DNA of 64,000 nucleotides, from contig SVCA01000001.1 in the NCBI GenBank assembly GCA_015058625.1, positions 465,936-529,935 on the forward strand, in the 5' to 3' direction. This document shows, one piece after another, positions 37,259 to 48,761 of the stretch. Both the position numbers and the translations under genes were made by a program. The number at the start of each line of letters is the position of its first letter. Position 1 is the first letter of the stretch. The DNA comes from Pseudoselenomonas ruminantium. GTDB taxonomy: Bacteria > Bacillota > Negativicutes > Selenomonadales > Selenomonadaceae. The notes under the pieces were generated by a model, which saw only the letters and a list, made by a program, of their open reading frames with translations, was not told the DNA's origin and did not search any database.

Positions 37259-37709
37259 GACGGGAACCACGCCCGCCACGCTTGGAATCCGTCTTGCGGC
37301 GCAAGTCCGTCAGGCGCTCATCACTGTCCTTGAGGAACTTGGAAAGTTTATCCTCAAAGGAAGCCGAAGTAGCACGATTCGGTTTTCTAAAGTCACGGCC
37401 CCCAAAATTATTTCTGGGTGCACGGAAGGAAGAACGCTCACGAGCTGGGGCTTCGGTGGTCTCCTCAGCCTTTTTCTCCTGCAGCTGCTTGATGGACAGG
37501 CCAATCTTGCCCTTCTCATCAATGGCTACTACCTTTACCTTAACCTTGTCTTTCTCTGCCAGGAAATCATGAACATCCTTTACATACTCATCTGCAACTT
37601 CCGAAATATGTACAAGTCCTGTTTTCCCCTCTGGCAATTCAATAAATGCTCCAAAATTTGTGATGCCCGATACGACACCATCCAGCACGCTGCCAACTTC
37701 AATGGACAA
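37251..37709 (-). CDS. yabR: S1 RNA-binding domain protein, YabR-like
   Basis: One S1 domain in residues about 1-72 (GSVLDGVVSGITNFGAFIEL, GLVHISEVADEYVKDV), then a long basic, arginine- and serine-rich tail ending RGGRGSRRD, probably disordered and RNA-contacting. Family members bind ribosomes or affect translation. 152 aa. The divIC-yabR-tilS order matches Bacillus, which identifies it better than sequence alone. Its final codons overlap the tilS start. Confidence 0.88.
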   Translation of the reverse strand: MSIEVGSVLDGVVSGITNFGAFIELPEGKTGLVHISEVADEYVKDVHDFLAEKDKVKVKVVAIDEKGKIGLSIKQLQEKKAEETTEAPARERSSFRAPRNNFGGRDFRKPNRATSASFEDKLSKFLKDSDERLTDLRRKTDSKRGGRGSRRD

Positions 37710-37800
37710 ATTAATTCTTCCTCCTTAGAGTATTTGAGAATACAAAATTTATTATACCCTTGACAACTCGCGGGTGTCAAGGCGTACAACGCTTAAATGC

Positions 37801-38091
37801 TTATTTGTGACCGGTGCTGTAGGGGAGTTCCCCGGCTCTGGTCATGCCCAGTTCTTCGCGGGCAATTTTTTCGATATAGCCCAGTTCATTGAGCTGGCGG
37901 GCTTCCTCCTTGAGGGCGGCATTTTCCTTCTCCGCCGCTTCCAGTCTTGCCTTGGCCGACGCATACTCATCCGCGGCCTGACTGAGATACACCTGCTGGG
38001 AAATCAGAATAGACGCAAAGTAGACAATAATGGCAAGCATAATCAACGCGAACCAATTTATCTCGCGCCTTTCCCGTCTTGCTTTCATCAT
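37801..38091 (-). CDS. divIC: Septum formation initiator, DivIC/FtsB family
   Basis: Bitopic division protein bridging FtsL and FtsQ/DivIB. 96 aa: basic N-terminus, membrane helix at about 12-32, coiled coil about 38-70 (AKARLEAAEKENAALKEEAR), then GYIEKIAREELGMTRAGE, the family C-terminal pattern. Start at 38091 next to AGGAGGG; the TTG-initiated longer frame would read the ribosome-binding site. Confidence 0.92.
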   Translation of the reverse strand: MMKARRERREINWFALIMLAIIVYFASILISQQVYLSQAADEYASAKARLEAAEKENAALKEEARQLNELGYIEKIAREELGMTRAGELPYSTGHK

Positions 38092-38161
38092 TATCCCTCC
38101 TTGCAAAGATTTCTCAATCTATTCTATAATAACCGCAAATTTTTCCCATGGCAAGGAAAAA

Positions 38162-38635
38162 CTATGTTTCCGACCACTGAAAATAATTCGTGGCGGCAAT
38201 CCGGCGAAAATAGGACTGGCAGTTGGGACAATGAAAATGGTCTTTGACATTTTCCATATCGGGCCGGCCATTGACCAAAGTCACAGCCCGGCCTTCCACA
38301 TAATCCATCAGCTCACCACAGCGTGGGCAGACGCATTTGTTATTTTCATCCCGCTTGAGCTCCGTAGGTTTGAGCTCACCTGTAGGAATCCATTTATCCC
38401 GGTTCTTAGGGCCAGCATCCTTGGGTAAATCGTGCTCATCATAAAAGCCGGAACCCAGAAGTTCCTGAAAGTACACGCCACAATGGTCGCACTCATGTTT
38501 GGGCAAAATGGAGGCCATGTCCGCACGGCCGCCGACAATCTGTACCGCCGTTCCATCCACGAAACGCAATGGACGGCCGCATTTTGGGCATATATAATTA
38601 TTGGTTTCATTTTTCTGCAGCTGATATACCGCCAT
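38162..38635 (-). CDS. Tandem zinc-ribbon protein, unknown function
   Basis: Not recognised. About 157 aa made of two related modules: first about residues 10-62 with ICPKCGRPLRFVDGTAV and CDHCGVYF, second about 100-152 with VCPRCGELMDYVEGRAV and CPNCQSYF. Both share the pattern CPxCGxxxxxVxGxAVxxVxGRxDM then CxxC, so each is likely one zinc ribbon. Start at 38635 or 38656 is uncertain. Located between divIC and a glycosyltransferase in a region that in Bacillus holds sporulation genes. Confidence 0.75.
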   Translation of the reverse strand: MAVYQLQKNETNNYICPKCGRPLRFVDGTAVQIVGGRADMASILPKHECDHCGVYFQELLGSGFYDEHDLPKDAGPKNRDKWIPTGELKPTELKRDENNKCVCPRCGELMDYVEGRAVTLVNGRPDMENVKDHFHCPNCQSYFRRIAATNYFQWSET

Positions 38636-38687
38636 ATTATCACCAATCTTCCCCATAAATTGCCTATTTGCGGAACCCGCATCTATA

Positions 38688-39827
38688 TTATTCCCTATGA
38701 CCTGCCCAAAAACCTGCTGACCGCAAAATTATTTTCACAATTTCCTGGCTGGCTAGTGGCTTGGCACTTTGCAGCGCCTGCTCATGCATCTTTTCCAGAC
38801 AACCACCATGGAAAATTTCTTCCACCGCGCCTGCCAGTTTCTCACCGGGATGCAGCCAGACTGCCGCACCGTGTTTGGTGGCATAGACAGCGTTCTCCGT
38901 CTCGGGCCCGGGGATTGGGTCGTGGAGAAGCATGGGTGTGCCTAAGGCAAAAGCCTCGCTGATGGTCAGAGCGCCAGGCTTGGTGATTAAAAGGTCCGCC
39001 GCCCCCATCAGCCTGCGCACTTCTTCGGTATAGCCCCAGACCCGGATGGTATGATGGGAACCTTCGGCAAAATCCTCCGCCTGCTGCTGCAGCTGGCTGT
39101 TGCGTCCGGCAATCACCAGCAAGGTCAGCGGCTGTTCGATTTTTTCGAGTTCCTGCAGAGTGCGCTCAATGCCGCCCAGTCCAAGGCCGCCCCCCATCAG
39201 CAGAATGACCTTCCGCTCCTGGCCAAAGCCCAATTCCCTGCGCAGTTCAGCTTTATGCGGCAGGTTCAGCACTTCACTGCTGATGGGAATGCCGGTGACA
39301 TGAAGATTTTCTGCCGCAAAGCCCTGCTCCGTCATGGCCTGCCGCATGGCTTCCGTCGCCATAAAATAATTTTCCACGCCGCTGCAGAGCCACATCTGAT
39401 GCAGAGAGTAATCTGTCATCACCACCGACAACGGCAAGTTGCTCTGGTGCTTCTCCTTCCAGAGAGACACCGTTCCAGCGGGAAAAGGATGGGTGCAGAT
39501 GATGCCATCGGGCTGCAGTTCATGCTGCAGTCGTTCAAACACCGGCAACATGAAATAGGCAAACATATTCTTGCCGCAGCTGCCCCCTGTCTCGCTGGAG
39601 GACAATTTATAAAATACATCATAGAGGTTAGGCACGAAGTTCAGCATTTCCAGATAGATTTTCTTCGTGAGCCAATGCCAGAAGGATGTGCTGCGGGCCA
39701 TAAAGTCCACCGTGACGATTTCCGTTTCCGGCTGCTGGCGCTTAAGTTCCTGCGCCACTGCCTCCGCAGCTTTGATATGACCGGAACCGATGGATGCCGT
39801 CAGTATTAAGATTTTCTTCGCAGCCAT
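38688..39827 (-). CDS. Glycosyltransferase, MGDG synthase/UgtP family
   Basis: GT-28-like enzyme resembling processive diacylglycerol glucosyltransferase and plant MGDG synthase. 379 aa: N-terminal ILILTASIGSGHIKAAEAVA lipid-acceptor motif, DYSLHQMW, and the C-terminal donor-sugar site with LLMGGGLGLGG and ITKPGALTISEAFALGTP. Product is probably a glycolipid; acceptor and sugar cannot be told. GGAGGC precedes the ATG. Forms a likely unit with the short-chain dehydrogenase upstream. Confidence 0.85.
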   Translation of the reverse strand: MAAKKILILTASIGSGHIKAAEAVAQELKRQQPETEIVTVDFMARSTSFWHWLTKKIYLEMLNFVPNLYDVFYKLSSSETGGSCGKNMFAYFMLPVFERLQHELQPDGIICTHPFPAGTVSLWKEKHQSNLPLSVVMTDYSLHQMWLCSGVENYFMATEAMRQAMTEQGFAAENLHVTGIPISSEVLNLPHKAELRRELGFGQERKVILLMGGGLGLGGIERTLQELEKIEQPLTLLVIAGRNSQLQQQAEDFAEGSHHTIRVWGYTEEVRRLMGAADLLITKPGALTISEAFALGTPMLLHDPIPGPETENAVYATKHGAAVWLHPGEKLAGAVEEIFHGGCLEKMHEQALQSAKPLASQEIVKIILRSAGFWAGHRE

Positions 39828-39879
39828 CCGCGCCGCCTCCTTGTCCGTAAGATTTCACACCTGCCTATTGTAACACAAA

Positions 39880-40626
39880 TCAAGCAGTCAGGCCACCATC
39901 CACAGTCAAAATCGTCCCCGTGATGAATGCCGCCGCCGGTGAGGCCAAAAATTTAATGGCCGCCGCCGCTTCCTCTGCCGTACCGATACGGCCCAGCGGA
40001 TAAACGGAAGCCATTTCCCGCAGGGCATCTTCCCTGTTTGGCGATGCCTGCAGCTGCGCTTCCGTCAAAGGCGTCAGAATATCGCCGGGGGCGATGGCAT
40101 TGACCCGCACGCCAAAGCCTGCCAATTCCAGCGCCAGAGCCTTCGTAAACATCACCACAGCCCCCTTGCTGGCACAGTAGAGGCTGCAATAGTAATTGCC
40201 ATGAACACCAGCATCGGAAGCCACGTTAACCAAATTGCCCCGCGATTCTTTGAGATAAGGAACCGCGGCCTGACTGAGATAGTAAGTGCCCTTGACGTTG
40301 ATGTCGAGCACTGTGGCAATCTCTTCCTCCGTCATATCTTCAAGGGCCCCTTCCAGATAAATGCCTGCGGAATTCACGAGCACATCAAGGCCTGCCCATT
40401 TTTCGATAACCTGCTGCAGGGCCTGCCTACAGTCGGCCAGACGGCTGACATCCCCCTGGACAAAGATGGCTCTGTCGCCTGCCTCCAGTTCCTGCAACGC
40501 AGTCTTTCCCCGCTGCTCAGACCTGCCCATTAAGGCCACCTTGGCCCCTGCCTGCAAAAATAATTTTGCAGCGGCAAGACCAATGCCGGAGGTGCCGCCC
40601 GAAATCAGAATTCGCTTGTCCTGCAT
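39880..40626 (-). CDS. Short-chain dehydrogenase/reductase (FabG-like)
   Basis: NAD(P)-dependent oxidoreductase, 248 aa. Cofactor motif SGGTSGIGLAAAKLF, NSAG (about 86), catalytic YCASK, and a C-terminal FITGTILTVDGG. Closest in form to FabG, but a lone SDR in this position is not reliably a fatty-acid enzyme. The Shine-Dalgarno GAGGTG is part of the palindromic repeat upstream, whose outer arm ends about 9 bp before the ATG. Confidence 0.85.
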   Translation of the reverse strand: MQDKRILISGGTSGIGLAAAKLFLQAGAKVALMGRSEQRGKTALQELEAGDRAIFVQGDVSRLADCRQALQQVIEKWAGLDVLVNSAGIYLEGALEDMTEEEIATVLDINVKGTYYLSQAAVPYLKESRGNLVNVASDAGVHGNYYCSLYCASKGAVVMFTKALALELAGFGVRVNAIAPGDILTPLTEAQLQASPNREDALREMASVYPLGRIGTAEEAAAAIKFLASPAAAFITGTILTVDGGLTA

Positions 40627-40629
40627 TTA

Positions 40630-40720
40630 TTACATCACCTCATCCGAGCGCTTCGCGCCCACTGTCCGGGGAGTCCACCGGACTCCCGCGGCTACGCCGC
40701 CCCCACACGGGGAAGGCAAT
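40630..40720. repeat. Third copy of the ACCTCATCCG repeat
   Basis: CACCTCATCCGAGCGCTTCG, then stems GGGGAGTCC/GGACTCCC and GCGGC/GCCGC, ending CACGGGGAAGGC. Lies between hup and the SDR gene; on the minus strand it provides the SDR ribosome-binding site. Confidence 0.7.
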
Positions 40721-40724
40721 ATAC

Positions 40725-40754
40725 AAAAACCGTGCCCCGAAGAGCACGGTTTTT
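40725..40754 (-). terminator. Terminator after hup
   Basis: 11-bp stem AAAAACCGTGC/GCACGGTTTTT, 8-nt loop. Confidence 0.9.
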
Positions 40755-40767
40755 CTTATGATTTTAA

Positions 40768-41043
40768 TCAGCCGTTGACTGCATCCTTCAATGCCTTGCC
40801 AGCTTTGAAAACCGGATTCTTTGCTGCCGGAATTTCAATTTCTTTGCCCGTCTGGGGGTTACGGCCTTTGCGGGCAGCGCGTTCTTTCACTTCGAAAGTA
40901 CCGAAGCCGATGAGCTGCACACGGTCGCCCTCAATCAGAGCCTGCTGTACGCTTTCGAAGAAAGCACCCAGAGCTTTTTCAGCATCCTTTTTCGTCAGAC
41001 CGGATTTTTCTGCAATATTAGCTACCAATTCAGTTTTGTTCAT
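40768..41043 (-). CDS. hup: HU family DNA-binding protein
   Basis: Nucleoid protein, 91 aa: [46 protein letters not shown] (DNA-binding arm), and [13 protein letters not shown]. Start at 41043 with a Shine-Dalgarno (AAGGAGG) upstream; the upstream extension to 41148 is promoter DNA. Own promoter and terminator, so it is likely transcribed independently of the cluster. In Bacillus-like clusters HU sits near yabN too. Confidence 0.97.
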   Translation of the reverse strand: MNKTELVANIAEKSGLTKKDAEKALGAFFESVQQALIEGDRVQLIGFGTFEVKERAARKGRNPQTGKEIEIPAAKNPVFKAGKALKDAVNG

Positions 41044-41119
41044 GATCGTAGCCTCCTTAAAGAAGATTATTACTGCTGACGGCCAGCCGCCAGCCCCGCG
41101 GTTCAATCCGCTATAAGAG

Positions 41120-41148
41120 AATTTAACAGAAACCTCCGGAAAAATCAA
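41120..41148 (-). promoter_or_regulatory. Promoter of hup
   Basis: Minus strand TTGATT, 17 bp, TAAATT, 76 bp before the ATG. Confidence 0.55.
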
Positions 41149-41194
41149 GGGGTTTCGGGAAAAAAGCCTTGCAAGACCGCATTTTTCGCCTGTT

Positions 41195-41881
41195 TCAGGC
41201 TTTTTTTGCCCCTAAAGGACGGATGTAAAGACTGGTCAGGTGGTCCAAATCCGGTTGGCGGTCCAGCTCAAAAAGCGGTATCCGGCGGATGCTTTCATCC
41301 TCCATGGCCAGATTGTGGATGTAGGTAATCTCGTACTCATCAGGATAGAGGTCCATCAGCATCAGTTTGGCATCGCTGGCGATGGGCTGGCTGTAGACCT
41401 GTGTGATAATCAGCGACTGCGCCGGCGTTTCTTTCAGCGTCTCAATGTCCAACGCATCCAAAATGGTGAGGCCCTCCACCGGGTCAATGCCCAAACGGGT
41501 GTACATGACCTCCACAAAGCTCATGCCGGGGCGAATGTCCACTTCCACATCCGTCTCCTTGCCCATGTCGCGGAGCAGCACCACGGTGCGTTCTGCCACC
41601 AAGGGACTGCCCGGCACCACATAGACAAGCTCGCCCCAGTCCCTGGCTTTTTGCAGCAGGTCAACGGCAATGCTGCGATACAGAGCTTCAAAATCCGCCG
41701 CTTCCTCGTAAAAGCCATCATAGGTGCTGTAGGTTATCCCCGCTTCATCCAGCGCTGCCACCGTGGGATGGATTTTCGTGCGCAAAATAAGATGCTCGGC
41801 CTGCTGCATGAGCGCCCAGCTTTCCCGGGTGATGAGCCCGGCATGACCAGGCCCCAATCCCACTACGATTATCTTTGCCAT
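41195..41881 (-). CDS. Tetrapyrrole-methylase-like protein (YabN N-terminal half, no MazG)
   Basis: SAM-dependent methylase-fold protein, 228 aa. [19 protein letters not shown] at the start and [13 protein letters not shown] are the SAM-binding loops; the region matches the N-terminal half of YabN. In Bacillus YabN this half is fused to a MazG pyrophosphatase of about 260 residues; here the protein ends at IRPLGAKKA and the MazG part is absent from the sequence that follows. Starts 13 bp after mfd with GAGGAAG upstream. Substrate unknown. Confidence 0.85.
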   Translation of the reverse strand: MAKIIVVGLGPGHAGLITRESWALMQQAEHLILRTKIHPTVAALDEAGITYSTYDGFYEEAADFEALYRSIAVDLLQKARDWGELVYVVPGSPLVAERTVVLLRDMGKETDVEVDIRPGMSFVEVMYTRLGIDPVEGLTILDALDIETLKETPAQSLIITQVYSQPIASDAKLMLMDLYPDEYEITYIHNLAMEDESIRRIPLFELDRQPDLDHLTSLYIRPLGAKKA

Positions 41882-41894
41882 ATGGTTATCTTCC

Positions 41895-44800
41895 TCATTT
41901 CTTTCCGGCTTTTTCCTTGGCTGTCTTAGTGCCCAGCGCCTTTTCTTCCTCACCGCTGGCCAGCATCATCAGGCGCAGGACGAAGTTTATTATCTTCTTT
42001 TTCTGGCTGTCCTGCAAGGCAAAGCGGAAACCGTTTTTCCCCGGCAGGGAGCGCATGCTGCGGCCCAGCACCTTGTCCACGGCAATCAGCCCCTTGGCAG
42101 GCAGGCGATGCCCCGGCAGGATGTAAATATCCAGCGCCTTGGGCAGTTCGCTGATGGTGCGGATTTTGAGTGCGCGGGCATAGTTCTTAATCCGCGCGAC
42201 CGCCAACAGATTCATCACCGCCGGTGTCGGTTCTCCAAAGCGGTCAATGAGTTCATCGAGCAGGTTATGGATTTCCTCATTCGTGCGGATGGCCGCAATG
42301 CGCTGGTAAATCTCTATCTTGTGCATGGCATCGCTGACGTAATCGCCATCAATGTAGGCTTCTACCTGCAGGTCGATGATGGGGTCAGGCTGTACCTCCG
42401 GCACTTCCCTTTCCCCGTTCTGCAATTTATCCACGGCCTCTTCGAGGAGCTTGCAGTACATCTCAAAACCGACACTTGCAATATGGCCATGCTGCTGGGA
42501 GCCCAAGAGGTTCCCAGCACCGCGGATTTCCAAATCCCGCATGGCAATCTTAAAGCCCGCGCCGAGTTCGGCAAATTCCTTCATGGCCTGCAAGCGCTTT
42601 TCGGCCGTTTCCGTCAGAATCTTATCCGCCTGATAGACGAAATAGGCAAAGGCCATATGATGGGAGCGGCCTACGCGCCCGCGCATCTGATAGAGCTGGG
42701 AGAGGCCGAAATGGTCGGCATTGTAGACAATGATGGTGTTGGCATTGGCCACGTCGAGGCCGTTTTCTACAATACTGGTTGCGAGGAGAATATCGTATTC
42801 CCCTTCGTAGAAATCCATCATCACGCGCTCCAGAAGTTCCTCTGGCATCTGCCCATGGGCGGTCTGCACCCGGGCATCGGGCACCAGAGCCTCCAGCTTC
42901 TCGCGCATGCGGTCAATGGTGTCCACCCGGTTGTAGACGAAGTACACCTGACCGCCCCGCTTCAACTCACGCTTGATGGCTCCGGCGATAATGGCATCGT
43001 TATCCTCCACCACATAGGTCTGCACCGGAAAGCGGTCAGCCGGCGGCGTTTCGATAATGCTCATATCGCGTGCCCCCACCAGCGACATATGAAGCGTACG
43101 GGGAATCGGTGTGGCCGATAAGGTCAGCACATCAATGCCTGCCGCAAGCTTGCGGATTTTATCCTTCTGCTTGACGCCAAAACGCTGTTCCTCGTCCACA
43201 ATCAATAGGCCCAGATTCTTGAACTGCACCTTGTTCTGATTGAGGATGGCATGGGTGCCAATGAGGATATCCACCTGTCCCATCTTGACTTTTTCAATGG
43301 TCTGTTTCTGCTCTTTGGCCGTGCGGAAACGGCAGATAACATCCACCTTGGGCACGAAATCCATAAAGCGGGCGTTAAAGGTCTGGAAATGCTGCTGGGC
43401 AAGAACCGTGGTCGGCACGAGTACCGCCACCTGCTTGCCATCCATGGCCGCCTTGTAAGCCGCGCGGATAGCCACCTCGGTCTTGCCAAAGCCCACATCC
43501 CCACAGAGCAGTCTGTCCATGGGCTTTTCCTTTTCCATGTCCTCCTTGATTTCGGCGATGGCCTTTAACTGGTCGTCCGTTTCCTGATAGGGGAACGCAT
43601 CTTCAAAATCATGCTGACTGCTGTCGTCCGGCGAGAAGGCAAAGCCCTTGGCCTGTTTCCGCTTGGCATAGATTTCAATGAGCTGCTTGGCAATATCCTC
43701 CACGGATTTTTGGGCCCGGGCCTTGGCCTTGACCCATTCCGTGCCGCCCATGCGGTGCAGACGGGGGACTTCTCCTTCGGCACCAATGTACTTCTGCAGC
43801 AGGTTGACCTGTTCCGTAGGCACATAGAGCTTATCATCACCGCCGTACTTGATGTGCAGGTAATCCTTGTGAATGCCGCCCACATCCAGGGTTTCCACAC
43901 CGATATATTTGCCGATACCATGAGCGGCATGAACCACATAGTCACCGGGCTTGATGTCGCGGAAGTGGGAAAGTTTTTCATCCTTTCCCTGCTTGCGAAT
44001 GGCCCGGCGCTTGGCGTGGCCGAAGATGTCTTTCTCCGTCACCACCACCAGACTGGAGGCCGCCAGTTCAAAACCGTTGATGAGCCGCCCGACCTGAATG
44101 TTGACGCAGTCCGTGCGCAGCGCAGCTCCCTCACCAATGACCAGTGAAGGGTAACGATGACGCGCCAAAAGTTCCCGCAGGGAGTCGGCCTTGGCCTTTT
44201 CTCCCAGCAGGATGAGAATATGCTGTTTCTGCGCGAGCCAGCGGGAAATTTCATTCATCAGCAAATCCATCTGCCGCTGGAAGCTGGCCACATTGGGCGC
44301 GGTAAAGCTGATGGTCTGGGTGGCTTCGGCGCCGTGAACCTGCTGCAGCAGCATGGCCGAGTAAATCACCCGATTTTCCCGGGCCGCATCCTGAATATTT
44401 TCCCAGCTGAACACCTTGTTCTTGATGTCGGGATTTTCCCGCACCATGGTACGCATCTGTTCCCGCAGGCGCATGGGTTCATCGAAGAGCACCGTGCCCT
44501 TCCCTTCCAGATAGGACAGGAACACTTCGGCCTGACCGGTGCTGTCCGTCTGCGCCAGAGGCATGATGGCCGCGCTGCTGATGTTTTTCAGGGAGCGCTT
44601 AGTGCTCAGGTCAAATTCGCGCAGGGAATCCACTTCATCGCCAAAGAATTCAATGCGCACAGGATTTTCCGCATTGATGGGATAAACGTCCACAATGCCG
44701 CCGCGGGCACTGAACTGACCGATGCGCTCCACTTCGTCTGCATGTTCATAGCCCAGCTGCACGAGTCGCTGCAGGAGTTTTTCGAGGGGAATTTCCTCGC

Positions 44801-45233
44801 CCATGCCGATATTCAGGCTTAGCCGGGCAAAGTCCTGACGGCTCATGCCCTTCTGCACCGCCGCCGTGGCCTTGGCCAGTACAATCACGTTATCCTTGCG
44901 CATCAGGCGCACCAACACATCCATGCGGCGGGCAGCGCGCTCCATGCTGCGTGCTTCGGCCTGCACCGTCATCATATCCAGTTCCGGCAGTTCCAGCACT
45001 TCCGTCCCCGGCAGCAGGGAGAGCAAATCCTCCCGCCAGTCGGAGATGGCTTCGTTGCTATGAACCAGAATGACCAGCGGCTGGGGCGCCGTGCTGTAGG
45101 CGGCCGCCAGTACCACATGTTTCTGGGAACCTGTCAAACCGTAGACCAGTGTTTCCTGGGGCTTTTCCTGCAGGCAGGCCTGCAGTTTCTTGACCCCGGC
45201 ATTGCTGCTCAAGGCAGCAAATAAAGAATTCAT
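41895..45233 (-). CDS. mfd: Transcription-repair coupling factor Mfd
   Basis: Removes stalled RNA polymerase and recruits UvrA. 1112 aa: UvrB-like N-terminal modules, RNA-polymerase interaction domain about 440-560 ([18 protein letters not shown]), translocase domains with Walker [16 protein letters not shown] and [11 protein letters not shown], and [15 protein letters not shown]-terminal TRCF domain. ATG at 45233 with GAGGTG upstream. Heads the mfd-ftsH cluster. Confidence 0.97.
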   Translation of the reverse strand: MNSLFAALSSNAGVKKLQACLQEKPQETLVYGLTGSQKHVVLAAAYSTAPQPLVILVHSNEAISDWREDLLSLLPGTEVLELPELDMMTVQAEARSMERAARRMDVLVRLMRKDNVIVLAKATAAVQKGMSRQDFARLSLNIGMGEEIPLEKLLQRLVQLGYEHADEVERIGQFSARGGIVDVYPINAENPVRIEFFGDEVDSLREFDLSTKRSLKNISSAAIMPLAQTDSTGQAEVFLSYLEGKGTVLFDEPMRLREQMRTMVRENPDIKNKVFSWENIQDAARENRVIYSAMLLQQVHGAEATQTISFTAPNVASFQRQMDLLMNEISRWLAQKQHILILLGEKAKADSLRELLARHRYPSLVIGEGAALRTDCVNIQVGRLINGFELAASSLVVVTEKDIFGHAKRRAIRKQGKDEKLSHFRDIKPGDYVVHAAHGIGKYIGVETLDVGGIHKDYLHIKYGGDDKLYVPTEQVNLLQKYIGAEGEVPRLHRMGGTEWVKAKARAQKSVEDIAKQLIEIYAKRKQAKGFAFSPDDSSQHDFEDAFPYQETDDQLKAIAEIKEDMEKEKPMDRLLCGDVGFGKTEVAIRAAYKAAMDGKQVAVLVPTTVLAQQHFQTFNARFMDFVPKVDVICRFRTAKEQKQTIEKVKMGQVDILIGTHAILNQNKVQFKNLGLLIVDEEQRFGVKQKDKIRKLAAGIDVLTLSATPIPRTLHMSLVGARDMSIIETPPADRFPVQTYVVEDNDAIIAGAIKRELKRGGQVYFVYNRVDTIDRMREKLEALVPDARVQTAHGQMPEELLERVMMDFYEGEYDILLATSIVENGLDVANANTIIVYNADHFGLSQLYQMRGRVGRSHHMAFAYFVYQADKILTETAEKRLQAMKEFAELGAGFKIAMRDLEIRGAGNLLGSQQHGHIASVGFEMYCKLLEEAVDKLQNGEREVPEVQPDPIIDLQVEAYIDGDYVSDAMHKIEIYQRIAAIRTNEEIHNLLDELIDRFGEPTPAVMNLLAVARIKNYARALKIRTISELPKALDIYILPGHRLPAKGLIAVDKVLGRSMRSLPGKNGFRFALQDSQKKKIINFVLRLMMLASGEEEKALGTKTAKEKAGKK

Positions 45234-45273
45234 CGTCACACCTCAATATTTCTTATGTGCATATATTACGCGA

Positions 45274-45305
45274 AAATGGGACTGTCGGCCCTCGCCGATA
45301 GTCCC
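45274..45305 (-). terminator. Terminator after the Cys-rich protein gene
   Basis: 11-bp stem GGGACTATCGG/CCGACAGTCCC with one mismatch-free alternate register (T-G), then ATTTTCG on the minus strand. Confidence 0.7.
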
Positions 45306-45338
45306 TCGCTCGTATGTCAATATTTTTATATGATAATC

Positions 45339-45974
45339 CTATTTCTCCCTTACGTCAAGCCATGGGCGCATTCTCCAAGTAAATTTTGTCCCCTGGCCGG
45401 GCTTTAGCGCCTGCAAATCCTTGGCAGTCTTTGCCGGAAGCTCGCAGTAGTTGCCGCAGAAGCAGCAATCGAGACGCACCGAATCCCGTTGCACCGCCGC
45501 CTTGATGTCGGCACTGCCGCAGGTACATTCCAGTTCACCGCTGGCGGCCAAATCGTGGATGCGATTCAGCGCCTCCAGCAGGGTCTGCTGATGTTCAATG
45601 AAGCAATCGCCATCAGCTGGATGCAAAGCATCGTATTCTGCAGCATTGAAGTCCATGAATTCGGCGATATCCTGCCACCGGCCAATGTAGCCCAGTTCAA
45701 AATTATCGTGCTGACAGTAAAGTCTGGCAAACCTGAGTTTTCGCAGCTGCCGCCATGAAAATGTCTGACGGTTGCTGCCTTTGCATATACCGCATTTTGT
45801 TTTCAGTTCCAGTCCTTTGCGCGGCCGCAAGGTAATTTTGCCCATCTCGTGCCCACAGTTCCCGCACTCCATAACGAATTGCTTCTGCCCGCTAAAGAGG
45901 GGTACATCCTGTAGCTGGATTCGGCCACAGCGCTGGCAGTAGAACGCCAAAGAACAGGCCGTATCGATAAGCAT
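45339..45974 (-). CDS. Cysteine-rich multi-zinc-ribbon protein, unknown function
   Basis: Not recognised. 211 aa with paired cysteines FYCQRCGR, MECGNCGHEMG, TKCGICKG, ECTCGSA and DCCFCGNYC, enough for two to three zinc sites, around a central segment rich in aromatic and acidic residues (QDIAEFMDFNAAEYDALH). No signal peptide. AGGAGG is 8 bp before the ATG. Monocistronic with its own terminator; a 25-nt dyad lies 57 bp upstream. Zinc-ribbon count suggests nucleic-acid or protein binding; that is inference. Confidence 0.7.
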   Translation of the reverse strand: MLIDTACSLAFYCQRCGRIQLQDVPLFSGQKQFVMECGNCGHEMGKITLRPRKGLELKTKCGICKGSNRQTFSWRQLRKLRFARLYCQHDNFELGYIGRWQDIAEFMDFNAAEYDALHPADGDCFIEHQQTLLEALNRIHDLAASGELECTCGSADIKAAVQRDSVRLDCCFCGNYCELPAKTAKDLQALKPGQGTKFTWRMRPWLDVREK

Positions 45975-46030
45975 GGGAAATCCTCCTTTCTTCCCTAAAA
46001 TCCCAGTTTGCAGTCATTTCCTTACAATTG

Positions 46031-46055
46031 ACTGTATCACCTTTGATAATACAGT
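46031..46055. promoter_or_regulatory. Dyad upstream of the Cys-rich protein gene
   Basis: ACTGTATCACC and GATAATACAGT (46031-46041/46045-46055) form a dyad around TTT: seven perfect outer pairs plus G-U-type inner pairs. Position suggests an operator or 5' UTR hairpin. Unassigned. Confidence 0.4.
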
Positions 46056-46113
46056 ATTTCTACAGTTTCCTTGGCTTATCCTGCTTGTTGGAAAGTTTTT
46101 TCTTGCAAAAGAA

Positions 46114-46150
46114 GGCGGCAGGGGTGGGCGGGATTATCCACGCTCAGCAA
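46114..46150. repeat. Partial duplicate of the outer arm of element D
   Basis: Nearly repeats 46186-46222 (GGCAGGGGYGGGCGGGATTA, then TCCACGCTCAGC), in direct orientation 73 bp away, without the rest of the element. Confidence 0.7.
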
Positions 46151-46187
46151 AGACGGCCGGACAGGGGCGATATGCACTATGAAGGTC

Positions 46188-46386
46188 GGCAGGGGCGGGC
46201 GGGATTATCCACGCTCAGCTACGGTGATGGGCTAAACTTATTTTTTTCTCTCAATTAAGGAAGCAGGCAAAGGTTAAACTCGCTGCGCTCAAACAAAACC
46301 TTTGCCCACTTCCTTTTGAGAAAAAAATAAGTTCTTAACGCCCATCACCTAACGCTTCGCTTAGGATAATCCCGCCCGCCCCTGCC
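46188..46386 (-). repeat. Long three-tier hairpin element D (199 bp)
   Basis: Outer arms 46188-46210/46364-46386 (23 bp perfect), then GGTGATGGGC/GCCCATCACC, then a 16-bp AT-rich middle stem (46235-46250/46318-46333), then inner stem 46266-46275/46297-46306. Read on the minus strand it carries AAGCGAAGCGTTAG, GCGTTAAGAA and the loop motif TTTGAGCGCAGCGAGTTT shared with elements E, F and G. Confidence 0.9.
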
Positions 46387-46419
46387 TCACTGCTTTACAC
46401 TTGGCCAGTTTTATTTCGT

Positions 46420-46455
46420 ACCAGTTGCAAAGGCAGAATTTCTATTGCAACTGGT
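46420..46455. repeat. Isolated 11-bp inverted repeat
   Basis: ACCAGTTGCAA/TTGCAACTGGT with a 14-nt spacer, between elements D and E; no T-tract. The rest of 46387-46565 shows nothing recognisable. Confidence 0.5.
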
Positions 46456-46565
46456 AACGCAACTGAACAGTCGTATTGTGTTCCACACACACTCCCCTTA
46501 TACAACATCAAAGTTTGCTTATTGGCACTTATCCCTTCGTAACAATTGATAAGACTGTGGCTTCT

Positions 46566-46764
46566 GGCGGCTTAGGGAGGTTTGGCAGAGCGAAACGTTT
46601 GTCGGCAGGCGTTAAGAAACTATTTTTTGCCCACCGCCAAAAATCCGCGTGAAAAGTCTACTGTCTGAGCGCAGCGAGTTTTGACTTTTCACGCGGATAT
46701 AAAAGGCAAAAAATAGTTTTAGCCTGACGGCTTAGCTGAGCGTGTCAAACCTCCCTAAGCCGCC
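46566..46764 (+). repeat. Long three-tier hairpin element E (199 bp)
   Basis: Outer arms 46566-46584/46746-46764 (19 bp perfect), middle stem 46617-46631/46705-46719 (15 bp), inner stem 46645-46658/46683-46696 (14 bp). Conserved AGCGAAACGTTTG, GCGTTAAGAAA and loop GTCTGAGCGCAGCGAGTTTT. Ends 22 bp beyond the pyrG stop, so it may also end that operon. Confidence 0.9.
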
Positions 46765-46786
46765 AGGCTGTTACTAACTAATCGAA

Positions 46787-48732
<1,946 letters not shown>

Positions 48733-48761
48733 AATCAAAAGTTCTCCTTCCAAATCCTAAA

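Noticed and set aside
46114..46764. CRISPR array
   Set aside because: Repeats are palindromic elements of 200 bp with no regular spacers and no cas genes.
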